Source: Deuterostichococcus epilithicus
Lineage: Eukaryota > Chlorophyta > Trebouxiophyceae > Prasiolales > Stichococcaceae
Length of the DNA stretch: 64,000 bases
Reading direction: 5' to 3'
Assembly: GCA_033439295.1 (NCBI GenBank)
Contig: JAVTLE010000014.1
Location: 1,054,001 to 1,118,000 of the forward strand
Position numbers and translations under genes: made by a program. Shown piece after piece: positions 11,629 through 23,224 of this stretch. Positions within the stretch are counted from its first letter, which is position 1. Each line of letters opens with the position of its first letter. The notes under the pieces are model-generated. The model made no database searches. It was not told the DNA's origin and saw only the letters and a list, made by a program, of their open reading frames with translations.

Positions 11629-12345
11629 GGTTTGGGCACAGCCTAGCGGCAACAGTTGTTGCCCCCACATTGTCCTTTCTGTAGCATCTTCCCAATATGA
11701 GGTTGCCAGAAATCCGCGGGGACGAGCCGCTGACACTTTCAGTCGCAGAAATATCAACGTGCTGTGTGGCGGGGTTGAGGAGCATCTTTGGGAGCAGACA
11801 TTTGCTTGTGTGTTTTGAAATCAGCGAGTTGAACCCACCGTCTGCATTTTTTTGTTGCTAAGGAGGTAGAGTCTGCCGTATGGAACGTACTTATTCTGAG
11901 GTCACAATCTTGTTGTAAAGTCCATCCCACTGAACTTCAAACTACCTGGCTATTTACAGTGTGGCGGCATCATCTTTGGCCACGCACCTTTTGCAAACCT
12001 ACAGGCAGGTAGTTATCCGTTCTCGAACCAAAACCACAGGCAAACAACAAAGTGCGGCGCTGAGAGCAATCGGTGCTGTAACCTTACTCACAACCAGGAG
12101 CTGTATCATTTGATGAGCTAGTCGCAAACTGGACCCACAGAAAAAGTCTGCATTTCGAGGCGGTCGCTCCTCACCCGCTCTTCCACGCAGCCGTGGAGCC
12201 AGGGCTAATTTTGGTATACACATCGTCCGTCCCGCCAGTCAGGAGTACAGGCCCATCGTCCTCGAAGAGCTAGTGGCTGCAGGATCTCAGCACCCTCGAG
12301 CATTTAGGCGCAGGGGCAGGCAGCTGCAATGCCCCTCCGGGTGGA
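11629..12345. other. Convergent 3' intergenic region, no gene seen
   Basis: This separates the stop codons of two converging genes and should hold both 3' untranslated regions. It is less GC-rich than the flanking exons. I see no further gene. Confidence 0.4.
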
Positions 12346-13347
12346 TCAGACGTACGCCACGGGCGGTGGCTGCGGCGCCGCCGCTGGCGTCGCATGCACG
12401 AAGCGCTTGTGCAGCATCCCGGTGGCAGGCACCTCGCACACGGGGCAGGGCTCGCCAACGCGCGCAATTCGCAGGACGCAGGGCTTGCAGCCGACCGCAT
12501 GGCCGCAGGGCGCCAGGTGCCACTCCCGCGTGTGCTGGGAGCACACCATGCATGGCTCTGCATCCGGCGCAGCACAGAGTGGGTCGTCAGGCTGGGACAA
12601 GGCAGCCAGCAGGTGCAGTCGCTCTTATGTTGGAGTGAGGTGCCGACAGTAGCAGCTCTGGCGCCGCTGCCCATGGCGCCGCACCTCACGGCCATACAGC
12701 AGAGTATGGACAATGTGCGCAGTGCAGGACGAGAGCACAATGTGCGACAGGACCGCGTCACCCTGATGCCCGTCCTCAGTACAGCTCCGCACCTGTGCTG
12801 TGGAAGGGGTTGCTGCTAGGCGGCCCCGCTGCAGGCGGCAGCCCCTGGCTCGCCGCAAAGGGGTCCCGCGGCGGCGGCAGCGCCGTCTCCCGCTGCTCGC
12901 GCGACTGTAGCCAGGGCGGGCTGTTGGCCTGCGCGCCCGCCGGCTGCCGCGGCGCCCAGCCGTTGGACACCCGCGGCGACGCCGGCCGCCTCGTTGGCGA
13001 CGCGGCGGCCGGCGGCGNCCGCCCCTGCTGCTGGCCGGCCCCCGCCGGGCCGCCGTACCCGTTCGGCGGGTAGCCGCCGGCGCCGCCGGTGCGGCCGTTC
13101 TGCTGCTGCGCGTCGCCAGCGGGTGACAGGGCGCGCCGCTTCCACTCCTGAGTGGAGCTCACGAACGCGGCGCCCTCGCTGGCCTTGAGCCGCTGTATGT
13201 ACTGCACGCTTGCCGGGTCCTCCGGCGGCAGGCGCTGCTGCTGCTGCTGCACGGGCCGCGGGTGCGAGCTGCCCGGCGTGCCCGGCTGCGGCGGCATGTT
13301 CCATGCCATGTTGTTGAACGTCCAGTCGGCCCGCCGCGGCGGCTGTG

Positions 13348-13394
<47 letters not shown>

Positions 13395-16300
13395 GCCGGC
13401 GATCGCGCAGGCAGCGGCTGCTGCGGCGCGCCTGCAAGCGTCGGCTGCCCATTTGGGCCCATGGGCCCTGACAGCCCCAGCTTGGCGGCCAGGATGTCCA
13501 GGGACTCGGAGAAGGAGCCGGCGCGTGCGTGGCCGCGCCCGCCGCCGCCGCCCGGCCGACTCGGTCCCGCCGGCGGTCGCGTTGCNACGCGCAGCCCCGT
13601 GCCCGGCGGCCACTGGCCCCCGGCGACGCGCCGCGCCGGCGCCCGCGCCGCGCCGCCGCCGCCGCCGCCGGGGGGCGGCGGCCCGCTGCCCGCATTCGAG
13701 GACAGCGCCGCGAAGGGCGTGGCGCCACTGCCGTAGCCGCTGAACCCGCGCTGCTCCGGCATCATCGCGCCGGTCGGCTCGAAGCCGCCGAAGGACGCCG
13801 CAAAGGGGTCCCGCACGGCATTGGCGCCCGGCGAGTCATTAGCGCCGCCGTCCAAACCTGCAATATATGGGTGATAATCGTGACTCCTGCTATGGACGTC
13901 CAGAGGTCGCTTCAGACCTTTGTAACGTGATCGCATCAAGTCGGTTGAATCCGTCCCAAGCACCCTCGGGGCGGAGCGCTTTCGAATCGAAATTACTACA
14001 GGGCAGAGGAGCCGGGACCATGTGCTGACAGAGCACGCGGACAGAGCAAGCGGGCGACTCACAGACGATGGTGGTTTCGTGCGACAGCGAGCGAAAGGCC
14101 GCAGGGCTGTCGGCGCCGCCGCCTGGAGCGCCCGCCAGCGGCCTGGAGTGGAAGCCACTGTTCGACATGCGAGCCTGCCAGCAGACACCAGGCAGTCAGA
14201 CGCTGGCTGTCAAGGTACAAGAATCAGACTTCTGACGGACACATCGTGTTCACCATCAATGTCACCGATTTCATTAACAACAGCAGCGTTGGCTCATCCC
14301 AGCTGCCTCCATGAGTGATTTAAACAGTGCAGCGCTGGCAGCACATGCAGGACCAGAGCTCTTGCAGCATTGCATCGGAACCAGAAGTGGAAACTTACCC
14401 GGCTGGGAGGACGCTGCGCGGCAGCGATGTGCCGCAGCGGCGCGGTCGGCTGGCCGCTGCTGCGCTCCGCCGCCTCGCGCCGGTGGCACTCGCAGATCTG
14501 GGTCAGCAGCGCGGCCGCCTCCGTCATGCGCGGCCGCCGGAAGCCGTCATGCTGCAGACATGCGCCCGCCAGCTCGCAGAAGGAGGCCAGCTCGCCGTCT
14601 GACACATCCTCGCCCAGCGACTCGTCCAGGACCTGCCAACGAACAAGTCATTCTGCCAGTACAGATTGAGATGAGACCCTGCTCATGCTCATGACGGTGA
14701 TTGTGGGGGGTGTGCGGCTGAGATTTTTGCTCATAGTGTCTTCAATAGGGTGTCAGTCTGGTCAGGGCACTGGCGAGCCAAACCAGCTGGTACAACGGAC
14801 GAGTCCAGAAGGCAGCCCGAGTGCAAGTGCAGCCCTACAAGCTTTTGCTGCGACTTCCACCGGCGCGGAGTCGCCGGGCAGCGCAGCCTTCAGCCTTCAC
14901 CCGCCCGCGCCGACATCTCCAACATCCTGCTTCCCTGACCAGCATGTCCCTGAGTTGCGCCTAAACACTCACCTCTTTGACCTGTGCGATGTCGTGCAGC
15001 TTGGAGTACAGCCAGTCGACCAGGTTGCGGTTGGCCAGCGGGCGCTGGGGGTCCACCACCTCCGCCCCCGTTAGCAGCTCCAGCAGCACCACGCCAAAGG
15101 CGTACACGTCGCTCTTTTCGTTCAGCGTGCCTGCGGGGTGCCAAAGTGGCGAGACACTGAAGCACCGAAGCAGTGAATCTGCGGGCAGACGCGCATCGCT
15201 CTTCTCGTTCGGCACGCCTATAAATTCTGGAATGGCAGCGCGGTTTGTGGACGCGCAGTGGATGGAACGAACTGGCTGGTTGGCTGGAGCGGTGGTAGCG
15301 CAGGCAAGCAGACTCGTGACCCGAGCCATAGGTGGTGACGCTCGATACCTTGCCGAGAAGACTGAGCGTGCTGACGCTCAAGCTCTCTTCGGCAGGAGGC
15401 CGCGAACCTTGCGGCAAAACCTGTTTGGTGAGCTGAAGCGGCGCTCGAGTGGCGCGCCACGGAGCACAGGTTCTGGGGGAACAGACAGTGTGTGAAGGCA
15501 TCCGTTTTCCTGAAACAGGACGCACCTGTGCGCGCGTACTCGGGGGCGACGTAGCCAAAGGTTCCCATGACGACGGTGCACTCAGGCGGCAGCGGCTCGT
15601 GGCAGCCGCCGCCGCCTCGCGACTTCATGCGCCGCGCCAGCCCGAAGTCCGCCACGATGCCATTCCACTGTGCGTCCACCAGGATGTTGGAGGTCTTGAA
15701 GTCGCGATGCACCACCTGCAGTGCAGGGAATTACTTGTATGCCGGGTGAGCTACCAAACTGGTCAGGCTCCCAAACTGGTCAGGCTCCCAAGATGACAGG
15801 ACGATACAACCACTGGACTGCGCCCTGGAAAAAAGGGTGGGGGGAAGAGAATCATATGAACGGCCCCCACACAGAACCACCACACAGGCGCCAGAGCCCC
15901 GCCAACAGCATCGCTGCCATCCGTCAACTTCAGACCAGGAACCCTAATAGCGTCCATTGCGACCCCACGACCGCTGTGCGGCGTGTGCCGACAGAGTCGC
16001 ACCGGCGGCTCCGCCTCGTCGTGCAGGTAGGCGAGGCCGCGCGCGGCGCCCAGCGCCGCATTGACGCGCTGCGGCCAGTCTAGACCCTCCTTCTTGAGGT
16101 CCAGCTGCGTCCGCAGCGACCCCTGCACAGAAACAAGGTGCCAGGAGGTCAGCGTGCTTGCGCTCATCTGCAATTAAATGCCTTTTGCGCCTGTTGTGCA
16201 CCTCCCAGTTGCAAATCAAGAACGACAGGAGCGCGGCAGGAGCGCGCATGATGCTGACGCACAGGCTCCGCTCGCAGGAGTCGCTGCAGCAGGCACAGGC

Positions 16301-17142
16301 GCTCACGTTGGCGGCGAGATCGAAGATGGTGCAGCGGTGGTCCCCCTCCACGCACACGCCGCGCAGCGTCACGATGTTCTCGTGCCGCAGCGAGCACAGC
16401 ATGCTGGCCTCCATGCCGAACTCCTTGTCGCCCTGCATGCCCTTACGGTCCAGCCGCTTGATGGCCACCTGCAGCCCGTCGCGGAGCGTGGCCCGGTACA
16501 CCTTCCCAAAGCCGCCTGCGGTAGCCAGCAGGCTGGGGTGGCTGGTGTGCTGGCCTCGAGGCGTCTTCCTTGGGTGTCCGGCGCCTCCGATCCCAACAAG
16601 ACCGGCCATCGTTCACACACGGAAGCCCTTGTAGTAGGCCTACCGGCTGGCCTCCGTCGACGCGACCTCACCACACCTGAGGTTCGAGTTCCTCAAGAAT
16701 GCACAACCACCACCCACCTTCGCCGATGGCCAACTCATCGTCAAAGCCGCTGGTGGCCTCCTCCAGTTCGCGGTAGCGGAAGCGGCGGCAGTGCGCCGGG
16801 AAGCTGCTCAGCCCTGACGACAGCAGTGCCGGCACCTTGTCCTGTGCCGCGTCGCTGTCGCTGCTGCTGGAGCTCGCATTCGCCACCACCCGCTCATGGC
16901 CGCCGCCACTGACGCCTGCGGATGTATGACAGCCTTGCTTGCATGCCTGGGGTGGTCCCTCCGGTGTTCCCTCGCACAACAGCATGAACGTCAGCCAAAT
17001 GCTTCAGGGCCGGAGGCCGACTTGTCGCCTGTGCACCTGCTGCCCTCAGCCCACCTCCATTGATCTGCGGCCAGTTGTCTGGCGCCGCCGGCTTCCTTGG
17101 CTGCGGACGCGGCTTTGGCTTGGACACCCAGAAGCATCCCAT
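12346..17142 (-). CDS. Receptor-like cytoplasmic kinase with poly-Q linker and C-terminal RING finger
   Basis: The predicted product joins a protein kinase to a putative E3 ubiquitin ligase. The start at 17142 gives [10 protein letters not shown]; the MGC end is the N-myristoylation/palmitoylation signature of plasma-membrane RLCKs. A kinase domain follows: [20 protein letters not shown] (near 16780), [10 protein letters not shown] (near 16510), [10 protein letters not shown] (near 16455), [13 protein letters not shown] (near 16390), [10 protein letters not shown] (near 16030), [12 protein letters not shown] (15710-15675), ADFGLARR (near 15645), [11 protein letters not shown] (near 15560), [18 protein letters not shown] (15120-15060) and [11 protein letters not shown] (near 14530). 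It is an RD kinase of the RLK/Pelle group with its catalytic residues intact. A long low-complexity region (about 14190-12793) carries a Gln run (13349-13394) and Ns at 13018 and 13586. Splicing 12793 to 12623 (GT donor, AG acceptor, 169-nt intron) keeps the frame into a RING of C3HC4 type: CMVC, CGH, CKPC, CPVC. The stop is at 12346. Whether all exons form one transcript is inferred. Confidence 0.72.
13349..13394 (-). repeat. CAG repeat encoding about 15 glutamines
   Basis: A pure CTG run on the plus strand (CAG on the coding minus strand) lies in the linker exon of the kinase-RING gene. It is likely to vary in length between strains. Confidence 0.95.
15108..15218 (-). repeat. Start of a kinase exon duplicated with its acceptor in the upstream intron
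   Basis: The real exon begins at 15130 on the minus strand and encodes [12 protein letters not shown] copy of its first ~23 nt begins at 15217, preceded by TATAG, and encodes [10 protein letters not shown]. The spacing is 87 nt, a multiple of three, and the frame between the two acceptors is open. Confidence 0.85.
15246..15268 (+). repeat. Inverted copy of a kinase exon fragment inside an intron
   Basis: GTGGACGCGCAGTGGATGG on the plus strand resembles the minus-strand coding sequence for VDAQWNG at 15656-15679, about 410 nt away. About 19-20 of 22 positions match. Unlike the other intronic copies it is inverted. Confidence 0.55.
15754..15791. repeat. 18-bp tandem duplication
   Basis: CCAAACTGGTCAGGCTCC occurs twice head to tail inside an intron of the kinase gene. 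No function is suggested. Confidence 0.9.
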
Positions 17143-18070
17143 GTGTGGAGCTCCACAGCGAGTTCGACGTCGTTCGCGGTGCGCCTCTCGCGCCTGCGTG
17201 GTGCCGAGCCAGTGTTGGTGCTTTCCCGCCGCAGCCTTGAGCGCTCAGGAACAACATCCATCCAGAATTCTTCGTGCCAGCCCCGCGGCCTTCGCAACGT
17301 CTGGCATCAGAGAGTTCGAGCCTTTCCCGTGTCATGTGCACATAGCGCTCCACGACTCGGTCATCACTCACGGAGGACGTGAGGTCTCAAGGGCACATCC
17401 AAGCACCGAGCGTCCTCACAACCTTCTTTACGGCAGCCTCTCCGATACCGACGTCTCGAACGATAGCAAAGATTTACAATGCAAATCCTGGTGTTGTGCA
17501 ACGAGCAACGATAGTAGGCGCAGGGAAGCAGCGCACCTGCAGCAACCTTTACGCCACCAGCCCTAATGTAAGTCGGGCCTCCAACGCCACGTTATAGAAG
17601 CGACGGATGATCATTCCTTTGGACTACTGAGCCGCTGCATGAAGCTTTCGACACCCCGTTCAGGTCTGGATGGGATGGAGAACACGGAAGGAAGACCAGG
17701 CTGCGGCAGATCTGGGCAGGCAGGTACAACAACAGCTAGAAGACGAACTGGCGACTGGCCGCCGTCCGTCGTCTACGATTTCAATGCCCGGGCAAGCTCG
17801 ACACCAGCAATGAAGTTTCAGAATCACGTGAGCCCACTGGCGACATTGCAGAAACCCTAACAAATGGCAGGAATCTCAGATGAACGGTAGCGTTGCAGTC
17901 CCCCGCTCCAATCTGCATCGCTTCGAGACGCTTCCCGCATTGGCCATCATCAGGCATTGCCATGAACAGTGATCTTCATCGAAGCTGTGAGCATCTTCTT
18001 TCGTCTCTTTGCAGCGCTGCTCGCGACGTGCAGTGAGCATTCAGAGTATAGCGGCAGGCGGCCTTGAGTG
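17143..18070. promoter_or_regulatory. Divergent promoter region with a heat-shock-element-like motif
   Basis: About 930 nt separate the start codons of the kinase-RING gene (-) and STI1 (+). A GAAGTTTCAGAA string at 17812-17823 resembles alternating GAA/TTC units of a heat-shock element, but the last unit is one base out of register. STI1/HOP genes are usually heat-inducible, so this is plausible but weak. I see no other gene here. Confidence 0.3.
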
Positions 18071-21000
18071 ATGGCCGAGGAATTCAAGGTCGTCAAGGCT
18101 GCGCGCAGAATGAATGAAGATAGTCCAAACACAGAAATATCATGCTATAAGAAGCTGTGACCCTTTCACATATGAGCGCAAAGGCTGTGAGGTGGCCCTG
18201 CGGATGGCGATTCGATCCCTCCAGCACTCTCACAAGCACATATCCTTCTTGTCCGCAGGCCAAAGGCAACGCGGCATTCCAGGCCGGCAACTTTGACGAG
18301 GCGATAGAGCACTTCACGGAAGGCATTGCCTTGGCGCCGGACAACCATGTATTGTACAGCAACCGTTCAGCGGCGAAGGTGGGCATTCGACAAGTGGTAC
18401 CGTGATTGGCTGATGGCAGACTGGGCACGACGATCGTATTGCAGCCACATGTCCCTGCGTTTGCCCAAGCTGGCATATGTGGCGTGATCGGCCAGGGCAA
18501 ACCGTACAGCAGCGGCCATGGCACTGGTGCCTCAGACAACATCGGCATGCATGTGCGCAGGCCAGCCTCCAGGACTACGACGGAGCACTGGAGGATGCAG
18601 AGCAGGTAATGTGATTGGTGCACTTCGGCGCATTGGCGTGTGATGCCTACAGCGGCTTGGGAGGCGCCATCTGGACTCCCCCTTCGCCATGCAATGGCCA
18701 CCCATTGGTCTCGTTGATCAACATGCTTCAGGTGGTGAAGCTGAAGGCAGACTGGCCAAAGGGCTACTCGCGGCTGGGCGGCGCGCTGTCCGGGCTGCAG
18801 CGGTGGCAAGATGCCGTTTCTGCCTACCAGCAAGGTGGGCAGATATCTAGAAGATCCTGGTTTGTCTCACCATCAGCTACCATCCAGCCTCTCCGACCAA
18901 TATGGCAGACATGCCCTGACTGGGAGTGCTGGTCGCATCCGGCAATCCCTCGTCGTGCCGACCCGTGAGAACCAAGAGGATGACGAGGCCTGGCTGCCTG
19001 CCAACAACCTGCAAACCCTGTACCATGCAGGGCTGGAGGTCGACCCACAGAACGCTTCGTTGAAGGAGGGCCTGGCAGAGGCAGAGGCAGGCAAGCGGCG
19101 CTCCAGCGGCGGCGGCGACGGCGGCATGGGCAGCATCTTCGGCCCTGAGTTCATGGCCAAGCTGGTGAGCGTCGGCTTTCAGACTCTGTGACGTCACAAG
19201 TCCGCGGTTTCCGTGCACACAGCACTCAGACCAGCAGCCAGATGCCCAGCCATTTGCCGGCTCGACCAAGGCATGACTATTCGCATGCTGTCAGCTCTTC
19301 TAAGGGACTCTCTCAGTCTCGCGCCATGCTCCTGTGCAGGCCTCAAACCCGCAGACACGCGGCTACCTGTCGCAGCCAGACTTCCTGGCAATGATGCAAG
19401 ACATGGCCTCCAACCCTGGCAACATGAACAAGTACCTGGGCGACCCGCGCTTCCAGGCGGCCCTGCAGGTTTGCTGTTTCCTTGGGTCATTCGGATCTGG
19501 TGCGCCTCTGCCGAGTGATTGTGCACACTTTCTGCAGCTTCACATCCGCCCGTATTGCATCGGCCCTGCCCAAGCAAGACACAATCTGTGCCTAGATCTC
19601 GGAAGCGTCGGTCGCATGCAGCCAGCTTCTCGTGCTAGGGCCTCGCCGGTGGCTGCCGGCGGCCTGGTAACGCGTGCCGTGCGCCCCGCTGCCAGGCGGG
19701 CCTTGGGCTGAACGTCATGTCGGGCGACCAGTTCAGCGACGAGCAGGCAGCGGGGCCAGGAGAGGGTGGCGGCGCCGCGGCGCCGCGGCAACAGGGGCAA
19801 TCCAGCGCGCCGGAGCCGCCGCCGGCACCAGAGCCTGAGCCAGAGCAGTCAGAGGAGGAGCAGGTACGTCGCGGGCTCCACTGAACCTTTCGAGACCCAT
19901 CTTGCAAGTATGTCCGCTTGGTACGTGGTGCACGTTCTCGTGAGGGAGGAGGCAGGCGGTGCGCCGCCAGCGGCACGCTATGGCGGACGAGTCGCACGTT
20001 CCGAGCGCAGTCCTAGACATGAGGCGATGATGGTTCTGAGACGCTGCAATGCTTAACACGGTCTTCAATCATGGTGTTGGCTGGAGGCGTCACGCTGGTC
20101 AGCACGCATCTCTGCTTGACGCCCAATGCGGACCTCGCTGGTGGTGCTCAGTGAAGACGGCAGTGCATGCTGATTGGAGGCTTCACCCTGGCAGGCAAAT
20201 GCCAAGCGGAAGGCGGAAGCACTTGCGGCCAAGGAGGAGGGCAACGCGGCTTACAAAAAGAAGGACTTTCAGGCCGCGGTGTCGCACTACGACCGCGCCC
20301 TGGAGCTTTTTGACGGCGACATTTCCTTCCTCACCAACCGGTGAGCCGCGGCTGTCTCATTTACTGCGTTGCTGAACTCACTGCGTTGCAATCTCGCCCA
20401 GCAGGCTGCGTGCGTCCCACCACGAGGAGGTGGGACCAAGCGCTTGCGAGTTACCAGCCCTGTGCTGGTTGCTCGCGGATTCTGGGTGGCGGACGCAGCG
20501 CTTCCGCACACAACCGAGAGCCACGCAGGCCGGGCATGGTGCCGCCGCTGGCCCATTTCCACAGATCCTGCCGATGCAGGGGGCACCCTGTACTGGCAGG
20601 TGAGCCCATGAAAGCCAGGCCAGAGACCCTGCCGCCTGCCAACTTGCAGGGCGGCGGTGTTCTTCGAGATGGGACAGTACCAGAAGGTGGTGGCGGACTG
20701 CACCGCGGCGGTGGACCGCGGCCGCGAGCTGCGCGCAGACTACAAAATGGTGGCCCGCGCGCTGACGCGCAAGGGCAACGCGCTCGCCAAGATGGGCGAC
20801 CTGCCGGCCGCCATTGAGGCGTACCACAAGGCGCTCACCGAGCACCGGTGCGCCGTTGGGTGTCTTTTGGCTAGTTTTAGGGTTTGCAGACCTGAGGGCT
20901 GCGGCTCTCGAGTGTCTGGAGGCCACGTTCAGGCGCTCTTGGCAGGGACTGGGGCCTGCTGACGAGGTGGAGGCATTCTTTGCCGTGCTCCGAGGCGGGG

Positions 21001-22797
21001 GGTGCCTGCCGCCTCGCCGAGCCGTTCAGTGGAGGCGGCGGGCCACCACGGCACCGCACCGCAGAGCTCCGCAGTAGCTGTGAGCCTGCCTGTCACGGCA
21101 GCGCAGGGCAGTTTCAGCCGCCAACTCGCTGGTACAGGGGTGGTCAGGCTCGTTTCGTCTGGCACTGGTAGTCCATTCCATGCTCCAGTCCTGGTGCAGG
21201 AATGTTCGGACGCGCTGGCGAGGCTGCAGGCATTGGAGGGCGCTCCTGAGGCACGGCTGCGTCAGGATCGCGGTGAATCTGAAGTTTAATCAAAATCGCA
21301 GGAACCCGGACACGCTGGCGAAGCTGCAGGCGGCGGAGAAGCAGCTCAAGGCGGAGCAGGAGGCGGCCTACGTGGACATGGACGCCGCCAATGCCGAGAA
21401 GGAGGCCGGCAACGAGGCCTTCAAGGGCCAAAAGTGCGTCGACCTGTCTGTCGCGGTCCCCAACGGATGCCCTGGAACGGGGCCTGCCATTGGTGCAGAG
21501 GACTTCCCCAACATGGTCAAGGCCATCAAACCCTGAACCCTGGTCGGCAGGTACCCGGAGGCGGTGCAGCACTACACGGAGGCCCTGAAGCGGGGGCCGC
21601 CGGCGGTCAACCCGGAGGCGCACAAGCTGTTCTCCAACCGTGCCGCCTGCTACACCAAGCTGGGCGCCTGGAAGGAGGGCCTCAAGGTGCTTCCGCTGCT
21701 TCCGCTCACCGCCTTTCACAGCGTCAGCAGGCGACCGTGCAGTCGCTGGCTCCCGCCGCCTCCGGCCGTCAGGCGGTGACTCGACCCCCTGCGGATGCTG
21801 CACGGGGCATGACGCCAAGGCGGTCCAGACCCGACCGCCGACGTTGCCGCAGTGTCTGCTGGGTTCAGAAGTGGGTCTGATGCGCCGCACAGGACGCGGA
21901 GGAGTGCATCCGGCTGGAGCCGACATTCATCAAGGGCTACAGCCGCAAGGGCCACCTGGAGTTCTTCATGAAGGACTATGACGCCGCGCTGGAGACCTAC
22001 GAGGTGTGTTGTGTGGATCTCCCCGACCTTCAGACCAGGCGCGTGCGCTGTGCGTCGGTGCGCTGCGATCATGGCCTTGAGAGGCCGACGGAAGCTGTGA
22101 CGGGCACCCTCATGGGCCGGTCTCTGCGAACACTGACTCGGGGCGCAGCCTGATCGGCGGCGGTCCGCCGTGGCTGTCAGCGTTGCACACACGTCCCACA
22201 GCTGAATGCTGTGAGGCTTGCGGTGCGTGCAGGCGGGGCTGAAGCAGGACCCGGACAGCGAGGAGCTGAAGGAGGGTCGCATGCGCACCATCCAGGCCAT
22301 GACCTCGGTGCGGGTCCCTCGCACCGACATCCTGTTGGCCTGCCAAAAATGTTCAGGACTCCCTGCACGCCGCCAGCCTGTCGTTGCCAGTCAGACGGAA
22401 TCCACTGAGCTGGCAGCTGATGGGCGTGCAGCACCGTAGCCAGCTGGAAGCTGCTTGACATGGCGTTCTGCTGTTGCAGCCGCAATGGTGCCGGCCGCGG
22501 CGCGGCGTGCGCTCGAAGGGCGTTGTTGCTGAGGTGCTGTTTTTCAATTCCGTCGATCGTCAATTTCGGTCGTTCCCCCAGGGCGCCACTGGCATGAGCG
22601 ACGAGGAGCGCAAGCTGAAGCAGCAGAAGGCGATGGCGGACCCCGAGATACAGGGCATCCTCACCGACCCGGTCATGCGGCAGGTCCTGGACGACTTCCA
22701 GAACGACCCGGCCGCGGCGCAGCGCCACGTCAAACAGCCCCAGATCATGGCCAAGCTGCAGAAGCTGGTCAAGGCTGGCATCGTGCAGATGGCTTGA
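18071..22797 (+). CDS. STI1: Stress-induced phosphoprotein 1 / Hsp70-Hsp90 organising co-chaperone (HOP)
   Basis: STI1/HOP bridges Hsp70 and Hsp90 in the cytosol and passes client proteins between them. The start at 18071 gives MAEEFK, spliced to [19 protein letters not shown] (18260), the first TPR of TPR1. Then come [19 protein letters not shown] (near 18735), the DP1 region [20 protein letters not shown] with [11 protein letters not shown] (19345-19470), an acidic/Pro linker (19740-19863), TPR2A ([20 protein letters not shown] near 20230; [20 protein letters not shown] near 20765), TPR2B ([13 protein letters not shown] near 21398; [20 protein letters not shown] near 21620; [20 protein letters not shown] near 21930) and DP2 ([19 protein letters not shown] near 22640). 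It ends [11 protein letters not shown] at 22795-22797. All three TPR modules and both DP modules are present in the family order. There are more than ten introns. The intron before 21302 carries a copy of the next exon's start. Confidence 0.93.
21197..21340 (+). repeat. Duplicated acceptor and exon start inside an STI1 intron
   Basis: The true exon starts at 21302 after TCGCAG. A copy preceded by GTGCAG starts at 21200. The cores CGCTGGCGAGGCTGCAGG and CGCTGGCGAAGCTGCAGG differ at one base. The spacing is 102 nt, and the frame between the two acceptors has no stop. Confidence 0.88.
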
Positions 22798-23224
22798 TGA
22801 ACGCGGTTCAGCGCAGCGGTCTGGGGGTTTCAGGTCAGAGTTGGTAGGACGCAAGGCAGGGGAGCGGCGGCGTAAAGGCGATCATGCTTGTGCACATTCT
22901 CCTGACGGGGTTGTGTCAATGCCGAACGGCACGACGGTTGCGGTGCACGGTGGTTGCGGTGGGCGCATTCGATAGGTTTCATGTTGCGTGCGTCATTCAG
23001 TAGGTAGGAGCAGGGTTGATTGGGGTCAGTTTCGTCCGTTGTGGCGGCGTCAACAACTGAACGTTGTGTGGCAGGCCTGTTTCTTGCATCCTTCTGGCCG
23101 GCATTGCAACACATCTTTCAAAGCACCGCGCTTCACCTACATCTAGCCAATCGAATCAGGCAGCCTCGTGACGAGCAGTGCAGCCTGTGCAGTCGTCTGA
23201 GGGTCGCTTCACCCCACATCCGCT
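22798..23224. other. Convergent 3' intergenic region, no gene seen
   Basis: This lies between the stops of STI1 (+) and TOP6A (-) and should hold both 3' untranslated regions. No coding or RNA gene was seen. Confidence 0.4.

Noticed and set aside
13152-13736. Plus-strand Cys-rich open frame
   Set aside because: The Cys run is the complement of the CAG repeat in the kinase-RING linker exon.
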